Below are positions 39,941-47,402 of a stretch of 64,000 nt of DNA, piece after piece. The stretch lies in NCBI GenBank assembly GCA_902542765.1, contig CACBVW010000001.1, forward strand, positions 48,965-112,964, written 5' to 3'. The position numbers were made by a program, and so were the translations under genes. This stretch comes from an uncultured SAR116 cluster alpha proteobacterium (GTDB taxonomy: Bacteria; Pseudomonadota; Alphaproteobacteria; Puniceispirillales; Marisalimonadaceae). Each line of letters starts with the position of its first letter. Positions within the stretch are counted from its first letter, which is position 1. The notes beneath the pieces are model-generated. The model had not been told where the DNA came from. It was given only the letters and a program-made list of their open reading frames with translations, and ran no database searches.

Positions 39941-40093
39941 ATGTTTGGATTAGGAATAATTAAAGGCACTATTATAGGTATGGGCGTAGGAGTAATGGCT
40001 GGTCTAGCTCTAAAAAAAGTTTGCAAAATGAAAAAAAAGAAAGATCAAATTAGAAAAACTGAAAGTGATATTATTGATCCAGAAAATAGTTAA
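39941..40093 (+). CDS. 50-residue single-pass membrane protein
   Basis: This short gene has a strong RBS (AGGAG, 6 bases before the ATG). The 50-residue product has one glycine-rich membrane helix (IIKGTIIGMGVGVMAGLAL, residues about 6-24). A strongly basic stretch (KKVCKMKKKKDQIRK) and an acidic end (DIIDPENS) follow. The basic flank predicts a cytoplasmic C-terminus. No family recognised. It lies 16 bp before the DUF4174-like gene on the same strand and may share its transcript. Confidence 0.6.
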   Translation: MFGLGIIKGTIIGMGVGVMAGLALKKVCKMKKKKDQIRKTESDIIDPENS

Positions 40094-40109
40094 TACAAAT
40101 TAATGAATA

Positions 40110-40658
40110 ATGGATTTAACGAAATACAAATGGAAATGTAGAATACTTTTGTTATGTACAACTTGCTACAGAGATAATAACTACAAAAAATCTAAAGAAC
40201 TTTATCAAAAGCATATAAAAGAATTTCATAAAAGGCATGTCAAATTAATGTCTTTCAGAAAAAAGGGTCTTAAGTTTTCTGTCAAACTAATAGGTTACGA
40301 TGGTACTTTAAGAAAGGAATATTCAACTTTAGAGCCTAATATTATTTTTAATCTTATAGATTCAATGCCAATGAGTAAGCAAGAGTATCAGGAAAAGTTA
40401 AAGCCTCTTAATCTATCTCTATATTCAGATTACAAACCCGAGACAACTATAAAAGGACTCGGATTTAAAAATAAAGAAAAAGCAACCTATACAATAGATG
40501 CAATAAAAGACAGAGACAAAAAATATCAGGTTAATGTTGTATCCACCATGTTAGGTAGAGCAAAAAAACATCCAAACAAAACTGCTGATATGGATGAAGC
40601 AATATTAGTTTTTGAGAAATGGATGGTAAACTATAAAAAGAGCAAGTTTTTAGTCTAA
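40110..40658 (+). CDS. DUF4174-like protein with an additional C-terminal domain
   Basis: Residues about 3-95 of this 182-residue protein match the DUF4174 pattern: an N-terminal LTKYKWKCRILLL, then FSVKLIGYDGTLRKEY, then IIFNLIDSMPMSKQEYQEK. DUF4174 proteins usually end just after this MPM motif. Here another 85 residues follow, with a basic, helical block (TYTIDAIKDRDKKYQVNVV, then EAILVFEKWMVNYKK). The position after the first strand carries CTTC (Cys16, Cys19), where a thioredoxin-like fold would have its redox centre; that similarity is inferred. No signal peptide is seen. Function unknown. Confidence 0.7.
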   Translation: MDLTKYKWKCRILLLCTTCYRDNNYKKSKELYQKHIKEFHKRHVKLMSFRKKGLKFSVKLIGYDGTLRKEYSTLEPNIIFNLIDSMPMSKQEYQEKLKPLNLSLYSDYKPETTIKGLGFKNKEKATYTIDAIKDRDKKYQVNVVSTMLGRAKKHPNKTADMDEAILVFEKWMVNYKKSKFLV

Positions 40659-40765
40659 TTAAATTATTACTTTACTTTGGTATATTTTTGTAGTTATGAG
40701 TGATTGAAGCATGGAATAAGCTTATATTAAATACTTTGACTGCCTCTAAACTTCAATGAAAACGC

Positions 40766-41869
40766 TCAGGAAACACTTAATAAATCAAATTTTACTTTAT
40801 CTAAGATATAATAATCATTGAGGTTGTTCGTTATATATTTTGATGCAATTAAAAAACCTATATATTTCCCATATTTAGGTGACCAAACAATTGAAGTTGC
40901 TTTTCCGATTTCTACATCTTCTTTAAATACTGAAAGATTATTAAAAAAAACTTGTTTATTTTCGCTTTTATAATCGAATTGAATTTTATATATATCTTTT
41001 GCAAACCCAACTTTTTTTTGTTTCACTAAAGCAGATTTTCCAATAAATTCATAATCTGAGTCAAGATTACAAAAATTTCCTAACCCACAATCATAGGGTG
41101 TGTCTTTAAGTGTCATCTCATTTCCATAACTAAGAAGATTATTCTCTACTCTCTCAATCATATTTGGACACCCAACCCGAATTTTAAATTCCTTGCCTTT
41201 TTCCATTATTAGATCCCACAACATAATTGCTTTATTTGGATTAATTAGTAAAATTTCGTAACCAGATTGTTTGCTGTAACCTGTTTTCGAAATCATAATT
41301 TCTTCTCCATTGAATGGAAGTTTTATGAAATTAAAATATTTCAAGTTTTGTATTTCTACACCAAAGATTTTTTGGGCTAATTTTTCAGATTTTGGTCCTT
41401 GAATAGCAATTGTAAATATATCGGTTTCTCTTACTTCAGAATAAAATTCTTTTAAATTATTAATTGCAGAGACCCAATTAAACAAATCTGAATCAGATAA
41501 AGAAATCAAAAAATGATTATCAGCGATGCAAAAAACAACTGGGTCATTTAATAACCCACCTTCAAAGTTAACTATGGGTGCATAATATGCTTTACCAGAA
41601 GAGATATTAGAGAAGTCTCTACAAAAAAGATATTGCATTAATGACAAAGATTTTCTGCCCTTAACTTCAATAACTCTTTGGGCACAAACATCCCATAACT
41701 GAACATTTTTTATTAGATGATAATAATCTTCTTTCAATGATTTAAATATTGTGGGTAATAAAGTGTTATTATAGACAGTATAATTTTTAACACCTGCTAA
41801 CTTATTTCTAGAAGTAAATGGTGTGCTTCTAATTCTATTAGATGTGTTAATTAAAAAACTATTAGACAT
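40766..41869 (-). CDS. dmdA: DmdA-like dimethylsulfoniopropionate demethylase (GcvT family)
   Basis: This 367-residue protein belongs to the GcvT/DmdA aminomethyltransferase family. The N-terminus (MSNSFLINTSNRIRSTPFT) and later blocks (GYSKQSGYEI, GCPNMIERVENNLLSYGNE, DSDYEFIGKSAL) align with the SAR11 DmdA sequence as I remember it. DmdA moves a methyl group from DMSP to tetrahydrofolate, giving 3-methylmercaptopropionate and 5-methyl-THF. I chose the start at 41869 rather than 41884 because it matches the DmdA N-terminus. It is divergent from a metF-like gene by about 50 bp. The sequence is rather divergent from that reference, so a related methyltransferase remains possible. Confidence 0.78.
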   Translation of the reverse strand: MSNSFLINTSNRIRSTPFTSRNKLAGVKNYTVYNNTLLPTIFKSLKEDYYHLIKNVQLWDVCAQRVIEVKGRKSLSLMQYLFCRDFSNISSGKAYYAPIVNFEGGLLNDPVVFCIADNHFLISLSDSDLFNWVSAINNLKEFYSEVRETDIFTIAIQGPKSEKLAQKIFGVEIQNLKYFNFIKLPFNGEEIMISKTGYSKQSGYEILLINPNKAIMLWDLIMEKGKEFKIRVGCPNMIERVENNLLSYGNEMTLKDTPYDCGLGNFCNLDSDYEFIGKSALVKQKKVGFAKDIYKIQFDYKSENKQVFFNNLSVFKEDVEIGKATSIVWSPKYGKYIGFLIASKYITNNLNDYYILDKVKFDLLSVS

Positions 41870-41920
41870 TTGTTTGTACCCCAATTAAACAATATCTATA
41901 AATTACATTGGACATATTTT
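41870..41920. promoter_or_regulatory. shared divergent promoter region of dmdA and metF
   Basis: Only 51 bp separate the chosen starts of the divergent dmdA-like and metF-like genes, so both promoters must overlap or lie inside the opposite gene. TATATT-like hexamers can be read on both strands, but none is decisive. A short shared region suggests joint control. Confidence 0.4.
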
Positions 41921-42811
41921 ATGAAAAGTAAATTAAGAAAATTACTTATTGAAAATAAATTTGTTTTTACGGCCGAAACTTCTCCACCAGATTCTGGCAA
42001 TAAAAATGTTGTTTTAGATGAAGTAAAATGTTTAAACGGTTTGGCTGATGCGATTAACGTTACTGACGGAGCTGGCGCAAAATCTCATATGTCAGCTCTT
42101 GCGACAGCAGCAATTCTTACTCAAAATGGCATTGAACCAATTTTACAATTCACCACCAGAGACAGAAATAGGATTGCAATACAAGGTGATCTTCTTGGGG
42201 GGTGGGCATTGGATATTCCAAACATTCTTTGTTTGTATGGTGATGAGGTTAAAGGCGGAGATCAACCAGATACCAAAGAAGTAAGAGATCTAGATACAAT
42301 TGGTATATTGAGAACTGCTCACGAAATTAAAACAAAAAAAATGTTTCCTTCTGGAAGGAAAATTAGTGATGCACCAGAATTTTTCATTGGTGGAGCAGAT
42401 ACTCCATTTAAAATTAACAATGATTTTGATGGCTTAAACTTAGTAAAAAAAATTGAAGCTGGTGTCGAATTTTTTCAAACACAATACGTTTTCGAGGAAG
42501 ATATTCTAAAAAATTATATGCTAAAGTTAAATGAATTAAATATTACTGACAAAGCTTATTTCATAATTGGATTAGGAGTAATTAAATCTGCAAAAAGTGC
42601 TAGATGGATGAACAAAAATCTCTTTGGTATCAATATTCCTGAGGAAATAATCAATAGAATTGAACAATCTAATGACGAAAGTCATGAAGGTATTAAAATT
42701 TGTATAGAATTAATAGAAAAATATAAATCTATTGAAGGCGTCAGTGGAATTCATTTAATGGGATATAAACAAGAAAAAGAAATAGCCTCTGTTATTTCAA
42801 ATTTTAAATAA
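41921..42811 (+). CDS. metF: methylenetetrahydrofolate reductase-family protein
   Basis: This 296-residue TIM-barrel flavoprotein of the MetF family starts with MKSKLRKLLIENKFVFTAE. The ATG at 41921 is preferred over an upstream one that would extend into the divergent gap. Typical segments are FTAETSPPDSGN, INVTDGAGAKSHMSALATAA, PILQFTTRDRNRIAIQGDLL and VEFFQTQYVFEE. In demethylating bacteria such enzymes oxidise methyl-THF produced by methyltransferases to methylene-THF; in others they run the reductive way for methionine. Pairing with dmdA favours the former. It is convergent with purT. Confidence 0.88.
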   Translation: MKSKLRKLLIENKFVFTAETSPPDSGNKNVVLDEVKCLNGLADAINVTDGAGAKSHMSALATAAILTQNGIEPILQFTTRDRNRIAIQGDLLGGWALDIPNILCLYGDEVKGGDQPDTKEVRDLDTIGILRTAHEIKTKKMFPSGRKISDAPEFFIGGADTPFKINNDFDGLNLVKKIEAGVEFFQTQYVFEEDILKNYMLKLNELNITDKAYFIIGLGVIKSAKSARWMNKNLFGINIPEEIINRIEQSNDESHEGIKICIELIEKYKSIEGVSGIHLMGYKQEKEIASVISNFK

Positions 42812-42833
42812 ACAATAATCATAACTTATATAA

Positions 42834-43973
42834 CTAAATTTCTTTAACAAAAATTTTATTAGCTGCCTTTTTCGCCTTTTCTAAAGTTGGAGCTAAAACA
42901 ACACCCATTCGACGATATGATTTTAAAAATGGTTTTCCAAAGATTCTGTAGTCTACATTTTTATCTTCAAGTGCATCTTCAACACCATCAATGATATAGT
43001 TACCCGAAGCATTTTCTTCTGCCAGAATCACATGGCTAGCACCGGATTGATTTATTCTAATTTCTGGTAATGGAATTTCCAACAAAACTCTGGCGTGAAT
43101 ATCAAACTGACTAAAATTTTGAGTAAACATTGTGACCATTCCTGTATCATGTGGACGAGGACTTAGTTCACTAAAAATTACCTCTTCTTTTTTATCAATA
43201 AAAAATTCTACGCCGAATATACCTGATCCACCTAAGTCTAAGACAATTTTTTTTGCAGCCTCTTGTGCCTTTCTAATTACGTCCTGTGAGCATTCGGCTG
43301 GCTGCCAGCTATACTGATAATCACCTCTTTTTTGAAAATGTCCAATAGGGTCACAAAACGTAACTTTCCCAGATTTTTCTAAAATTGTTAAAAGAGTAAT
43401 TTCATATTCAAAATCGATGAACTCTTCGACTATTACACGTTTCCTGTTTCCTCTCATATTTTCGATTGCAAATTTCCAAGATGCTTTTAATTCATCCTCT
43501 GAATTTGCATAACTCTGGCCCTTTCCAGAAGAGCTCATAACTGGTTTAACCGCCACTTTTGTGCCAATTTTCTTTGCCTCTAAAATTAATTCATCTTCTG
43601 TTTCTGCATAAGCAAAATTAGCGGTTTTCAGTCCTAAATGTTTCGCTCTATCTCGAATTCTGTCTCTATTCATAGTTAAATTTACAGCTTTTGCTGACGG
43701 TATTACATTATAACCATTTTGCTCAGCATAAATTAGAACTTTTGTTTCAATAGCCTCAACTTCTGGTACGATGAAATCAGGTTTATGTTTATCAATTACT
43801 GCTTTTAGCTTTTCTTCATCAAGCATATTAAATACTTCATTTTTATCACTAACTTGCATAGCAGGAGCATTTTCATAAGCATCACATGCTATAACATTAC
43901 ATCCAACTCTTTTGAGGCTAATAGTTAATTCTTTACCTAACTCACCACTACCTAACAGTAAAATTTTTTTCAT
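42834..43973 (-). CDS. purT: formate-dependent phosphoribosylglycinamide formyltransferase
   Basis: This 379-residue ATP-grasp enzyme makes formyl-GAR from formate and ATP, bypassing formyl-THF. The N-terminus KKILLLGSGELGKELTISLK, the Gly-rich loop PVMSSSGKGQSYANSEDE, VIVEEFIDFEYEITLLTIL and the metal-site segment EVIFSELSPRPHDTGMVTM are all present. Full length. Its position beside dmdA and metF is suggestive: methyl-group oxidation can release formate, which PurT would use for purines. Confidence 0.95.
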   Translation of the reverse strand: MKKILLLGSGELGKELTISLKRVGCNVIACDAYENAPAMQVSDKNEVFNMLDEEKLKAVIDKHKPDFIVPEVEAIETKVLIYAEQNGYNVIPSAKAVNLTMNRDRIRDRAKHLGLKTANFAYAETEDELILEAKKIGTKVAVKPVMSSSGKGQSYANSEDELKASWKFAIENMRGNRKRVIVEEFIDFEYEITLLTILEKSGKVTFCDPIGHFQKRGDYQYSWQPAECSQDVIRKAQEAAKKIVLDLGGSGIFGVEFFIDKKEEVIFSELSPRPHDTGMVTMFTQNFSQFDIHARVLLEIPLPEIRINQSGASHVILAEENASGNYIIDGVEDALEDKNVDYRIFGKPFLKSYRRMGVVLAPTLEKAKKAANKIFVKEI

Positions 43974-44025
43974 GTAATTACCTTTTTAAGTTTAAATTGA
44001 CTTAGTTCTAGCTTAACGTGATTAG

Positions 44026-44673
44026 ATGATATTTATAAAAACACTTATTTATGAGTTACTAAATAAACAAATATCTAAAATTTATAGTAAACGTTTTGAT
44101 AATTATAATAATACCCCTAAAGGAGTATTTTGGAATAGTAAATTATCACAAGACCTTAGATTAAACATTATTTTAAATAAAATATTACAAAACACAAAAA
44201 ATGAAAAGTGTTCAATTGCAGATGTTGGTTGTGGATATGGTAGATTATATGAAATTATCAAAGAGAGAAACTTAGATAATAAATTTCAATATTATGGGTT
44301 TGATATAAATCAGAATTTAATTAATTTTTGCAAAAATAACAAAGAATTCGAAAATGTTGAATTTGCAATAAGTGCATTTCCTTTTAAAAACATTGATTAT
44401 GTCGTTATTTCAGGCACATATAATCTTACACCAACAAACAATATACCTTTGTGGGAAGATTATATAATTAAAAATCTTACAAGTAATTGGAAATTAGTTA
44501 AGAAAGCTATGATTTTTAACTGCTTAATAAAAGAAAAAAGAAAAATAGAAAAAAAACTTTATTATACTGAATTATCTTGGATAAAAAAAATATGTGAGAG
44601 AAAATTTTGTTATCCTGAGGTTATAAAGCATAATCTACTTAAGGATGATATAACTATTATTCTTAAAAAATAA
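44026..44673 (+). CDS. class I SAM-dependent methyltransferase
   Basis: This 215-residue protein has the SAM-binding motif IADVGCGYGRLYEII (residues about 64-78) and the second acidic motif YYGFDINQNLINFCKNN. The N-terminal block NTPKGVFWNSKLSQDLRLNI recurs in a family of uncharacterised bacterial methyltransferases. The substrate is unknown. It is strongly lysine/asparagine-rich. It is divergent from purT (52-bp gap) and convergent with the alpha/beta hydrolase gene, 2 bp away. No pathway can be assigned. Confidence 0.8.
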   Translation: MIFIKTLIYELLNKQISKIYSKRFDNYNNTPKGVFWNSKLSQDLRLNIILNKILQNTKNEKCSIADVGCGYGRLYEIIKERNLDNKFQYYGFDINQNLINFCKNNKEFENVEFAISAFPFKNIDYVVISGTYNLTPTNNIPLWEDYIIKNLTSNWKLVKKAMIFNCLIKEKRKIEKKLYYTELSWIKKICERKFCYPEVIKHNLLKDDITIILKK

Positions 44674-44675
44674 TA

Positions 44676-45488
44676 TCAACATTTAAGAGATATTATGAAA
44701 CCGCTTAAGTGATATGAAAATAATTCTGGATCCTCTAAGGGTATTAAATGTCCACATTCTGGAACTTCAATTCTTTTGACATTTTTCATATTTTTTATTA
44801 GACTATCTACATCATTTTCAATTCTGAAAACTTTATCAAAATGCCCTGTCAAAACTAACACGGGTAAATCTAATTTACTCCAATCAAAATCCCAATTTGT
44901 TGTAAATCCACCATGCATAAGTTTTGATACCCCATTATAGTCATCCAATCCAAGATAATTCTCATATTTTAGAGCATTATCTTTCATTTTAGATAAAAAT
45001 TTTGGTGAAGCTACTACTGGTAATGTCATATCTAAGATAAGAGAAGTTCCACCAAATTTTACAGCATTGGCCATTGCATTATTTATCCAATTTAGTCTTT
45101 CACTGGGCTTTCGCAGAGTATTTATAAGCACTAAACCTTTTGCTTCAACACCTTTTAATAAAGACATCGCGGCATAAAGGCCGCCTATTGACAACCCTAC
45201 TAAAACCATATTTTTTGGATTGATAAAATTGACTAAATTTACAAGGTCACTTACTATTAATTCAGCACTTAAATCTAAATTAGTTTCAAACTTACTTTTT
45301 GCTTGTCCTCTAAAATTATATACTAAATAACCGTCGTTATTTTTAATTAAATTTTCACCGATAGATCCGTTCCACGCAGACACATCGCCAGTTAATGCGT
45401 TTACAAAGACACAAGTAAAACCTCCATTTTTAGGTGGAACATATTCATAGTAAAGTTCATTTTTGTCATCAATTTTAAAAATGGCCAT
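44676..45488 (-). CDS. alpha/beta-hydrolase fold protein
   Basis: This 270-residue hydrolase has the nucleophile elbow GLSIGGLYAAMSL (Ser of GxSxG). An Asp candidate lies in VLTGHFDKVFRI and the catalytic His in VPECGHLIPLEDPEL. The N-terminal oxyanion region is FVNALTGDVSAWNGSIGE. The set resembles 3-oxoadipate enol-lactonase and related esterases, but no aromatic-catabolism genes are nearby, so the substrate is left open. It starts 8 bp after the small membrane-anchored protein gene on the same strand. Confidence 0.85.
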   Translation of the reverse strand: MAIFKIDDKNELYYEYVPPKNGGFTCVFVNALTGDVSAWNGSIGENLIKNNDGYLVYNFRGQAKSKFETNLDLSAELIVSDLVNLVNFINPKNMVLVGLSIGGLYAAMSLLKGVEAKGLVLINTLRKPSERLNWINNAMANAVKFGGTSLILDMTLPVVASPKFLSKMKDNALKYENYLGLDDYNGVSKLMHGGFTTNWDFDWSKLDLPVLVLTGHFDKVFRIENDVDSLIKNMKNVKRIEVPECGHLIPLEDPELFSYHLSGFIISLKC

Positions 45489-45496
45489 TGTAACTC

Positions 45497-46045
45497 CTAT
45501 TCTTCTGCAGTTTCTATTTTTAAATGTTGAAAATGTGTTTCTAATTCTTGATCTCTTAAAATAGAAAATCTTTGAAATTCTTCTTCATTTAAAATATTGA
45601 CATTAGATGTATCAAGTGTGTTTGTTATATTTTCTTCAGAATTAGGTATGGTTAGATTTTTTTCGATTTCTGACATTTCCTTTTTGATGGGTAACTCACC
45701 AACTCTTTCCTGAAATCTAACAATGGCTCTAAGACCCCTTTCAATGGCTGATTTTTCGTCATCATTTTCACTTTCATCAAAACCAACGTAAAGGGCATGT
45801 ATTATATGTTGTTTTGGATCTGGTAAAAGGTCAATATCAAAAATCATTTCTTCTTCAGTATTTAAATTCATATAAAACTCACTAAATCGTGCAAGAATTT
45901 CTCTAGTTCTAGACGGACCTGGTTCTATTGGGGGTGCTTTTTCGGGAGGTTGGGGAGCATTTATACTATTCCATATAGCAATACATATCATAAAGCTGAA
46001 TGTTACAACTAAAGCTATTATAAATGGTGTAAAATCTTCAAACAT
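45497..46045 (-). CDS. membrane-anchored protein of unknown function
   Basis: This 182-residue protein has one N-terminal membrane helix (FIIALVVTFSFMICIAIW, residues about 7-24) and a proline-rich linker (APQPPEKAPPIEPGPS). An acidic soluble domain with helical stretches (ESENDDEKSAIERGLRAIVR) follows. No family was recognised. The topology is probably N-out or a simple anchor with a cytoplasmic domain. It lies 8 bp upstream of the hydrolase gene and likely shares its transcript. Upstream is the promoter-rich gap before proX, transcribed divergently. Confidence 0.65.
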   Translation of the reverse strand: MFEDFTPFIIALVVTFSFMICIAIWNSINAPQPPEKAPPIEPGPSRTREILARFSEFYMNLNTEEEMIFDIDLLPDPKQHIIHALYVGFDESENDDEKSAIERGLRAIVRFQERVGELPIKKEMSEIEKNLTIPNSEENITNTLDTSNVNILNEEEFQRFSILRDQELETHFQHLKIETAEE

Positions 46046-46314
46046 TAATTAAATATAATAATATAAATAAAAAAAATGTAAGTAACTAAATAATAAATTT
46101 CAATAAATAATTATAGATATAAAATCAAAGTTTTTAAAAAAATATTATCTATATATATCATATACTTACAGTATGTTAACAGTTATTTTCAATTATAGTG
46201 ATTTGCAATTAGTGTAGTTTTCTTGTTATTATGATTCTTGAATTTTTAATTCAGTTTACTTTAATTTAATTAATCAAGGTTTGTAATTATTACAAGCGGA
46301 AACAGGAGAATAAA
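46046..46314 (+). promoter_or_regulatory. divergent regulatory region upstream of proX
   Basis: This 269-bp, very AT-rich gap lies between a minus-strand membrane-protein gene and proX. It holds no recognised gene. Two inverted repeats stand out: TGAATT-TTT-AATTCA (46239-46253) and the palindrome TTGTAAT-T-ATTACAA (46281-46295). The latter ends 19 bp before the proX ATG. An AGGAG RBS precedes the ATG. The second palindrome is well placed to be an operator or to fold in the leader near the RBS. No known riboswitch was recognised. Confidence 0.45.
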
Positions 46315-47331
46315 ATGAAAAGGGTATTCGGAGCTGCATTTACTATGGCAGCAACCGTAGCCGTAGGCCTTAGTTGGGCTACAATTGGTAACGCTGCATG
46401 TGGTAAAGTAACTATTGCAGAGATGAATTGGGCATCTGCTGAATTAATGGCCAATGTAGATAAGATAATATTAGAAAAAGGTTATGGATGTGAAGTTGAG
46501 CTTGTTTCAGGCGCTACAATGCCTACTTTTACCTCAATGAACGAAAAAGGATCACCTGATGTTGCTCCAGAGCTTTGGGCTAATGCAGTCGCAGTTCCAT
46601 TAAAAAAAGCTGTTGGTGAAAACAGATTAATTGTTGCTAACAAAGGTCCAATTACTGGTTTAGGTGAAGGTTGGTGGCTTCCTCCTCACACCATTAAAAA
46701 ACACCCAGAGCTTAAAACAGCTTTAGATGTTTTAAATAGACCTGATCTTTTTCCATATTCTGAAGACAAATCTAAGGGAGCTTTTGTCGGGTGTCCCGCA
46801 GGTTGGGGTTGCCAATTAGCTAATGCTAACCTTTTTAGAGCTTTTGAAATGGAGAAAAAAGGATGGGTTCTTGTTGATCCAGGAAGCGCAGCTGGTTTAG
46901 ATGGTTCAATGGCGAAGGCTGTTGAGAGAGGTGAAAATTGGTTTGGTTATTACTGGTCACCAACATCTATGATTGGAAAATATAAAATGCACAAGTTAGA
47001 CTTTGGTGTACCTTTTGGTGGCAAAGATAACTGGGATAACTGCATTGTGAAGCCAGAGAAGGAATGTGCAAATCCACAAAAATCTTCTTGGGTTAAGTCT
47101 GAAGTTAATAGTGTAGTGTCAGCAAACTTTAAAAAGAATGCTGGCGTTGCTATGAATTACATTACAAACAGAGTTTATCCAGGCGATATAATGAATGGAA
47201 TGCTTGTTTTTATGACTGAACAAAAAGCCTCTGGAAAAGATGCAGCTTTCGAGTTTTTAGAAAAGCACGGAAGCGTTTGGGAAAAATGGGTTTCTGCAGA
47301 CGTAGCTAAAAAAGTTAAAGCTGGTCTTTAA
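46315..47331 (+). CDS. proX: glycine betaine/proline-type ABC transporter, periplasmic binding protein
   Basis: This 338-residue protein has a signal peptide (residues 1 to about 27, ending near TIGNAA) and an OpuAC-type binding domain. Typical blocks are KVTIAEMNWASAELMAN, PTFTSMNEKGSPDVAPELW and GWWLPPHTIKKHPELKT. Tryptophan-rich segments (GENWFGYYWSPTSMI) could form the aromatic cage that binds quaternary ammonium or sulfonium groups. The ligand could be glycine betaine, proline betaine, choline or DMSP, and sequence alone does not decide. It is the first gene of proX-proW-proV, followed by a strong hairpin. Confidence 0.93.
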   Translation: MKRVFGAAFTMAATVAVGLSWATIGNAACGKVTIAEMNWASAELMANVDKIILEKGYGCEVELVSGATMPTFTSMNEKGSPDVAPELWANAVAVPLKKAVGENRLIVANKGPITGLGEGWWLPPHTIKKHPELKTALDVLNRPDLFPYSEDKSKGAFVGCPAGWGCQLANANLFRAFEMEKKGWVLVDPGSAAGLDGSMAKAVERGENWFGYYWSPTSMIGKYKMHKLDFGVPFGGKDNWDNCIVKPEKECANPQKSSWVKSEVNSVVSANFKKNAGVAMNYITNRVYPGDIMNGMLVFMTEQKASGKDAAFEFLEKHGSVWEKWVSADVAKKVKAGL

Positions 47332-47346
47332 TTAAAACTAAATTTT

Positions 47347-47386
47347 ATAATCACTACCTTTAAATAGAGGTAGTGATTATTTTTTT
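47347..47386 (+). terminator. intra-operon terminator/attenuator between proX and proW
   Basis: A perfect 13-bp stem (ATAATCACTACCT at 47347-47359 and AGGTAGTGATTAT at 47368-47380) has an 8-base loop and is followed at once by a run of Ts to 47386. It begins 15 bp after the proX stop and ends 16 bp before the proW start. It is the clearest Rho-independent terminator shape in the window. Partial readthrough would make ProX in excess over ProW and ProV; the hairpin may also protect the proX mRNA 3' end. Confidence 0.9.
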
Positions 47387-47402
47387 ACCTTAGGAATGCA
47401 AA

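Noticed and set aside
37970..40765. Intact integrative element or prophage at tRNA-Gly
   Set aside because: No integrase, phage structural gene or duplicated tRNA 3' end was found. Only indirect hints remain, so it is reported as an islet and not a mobile element.
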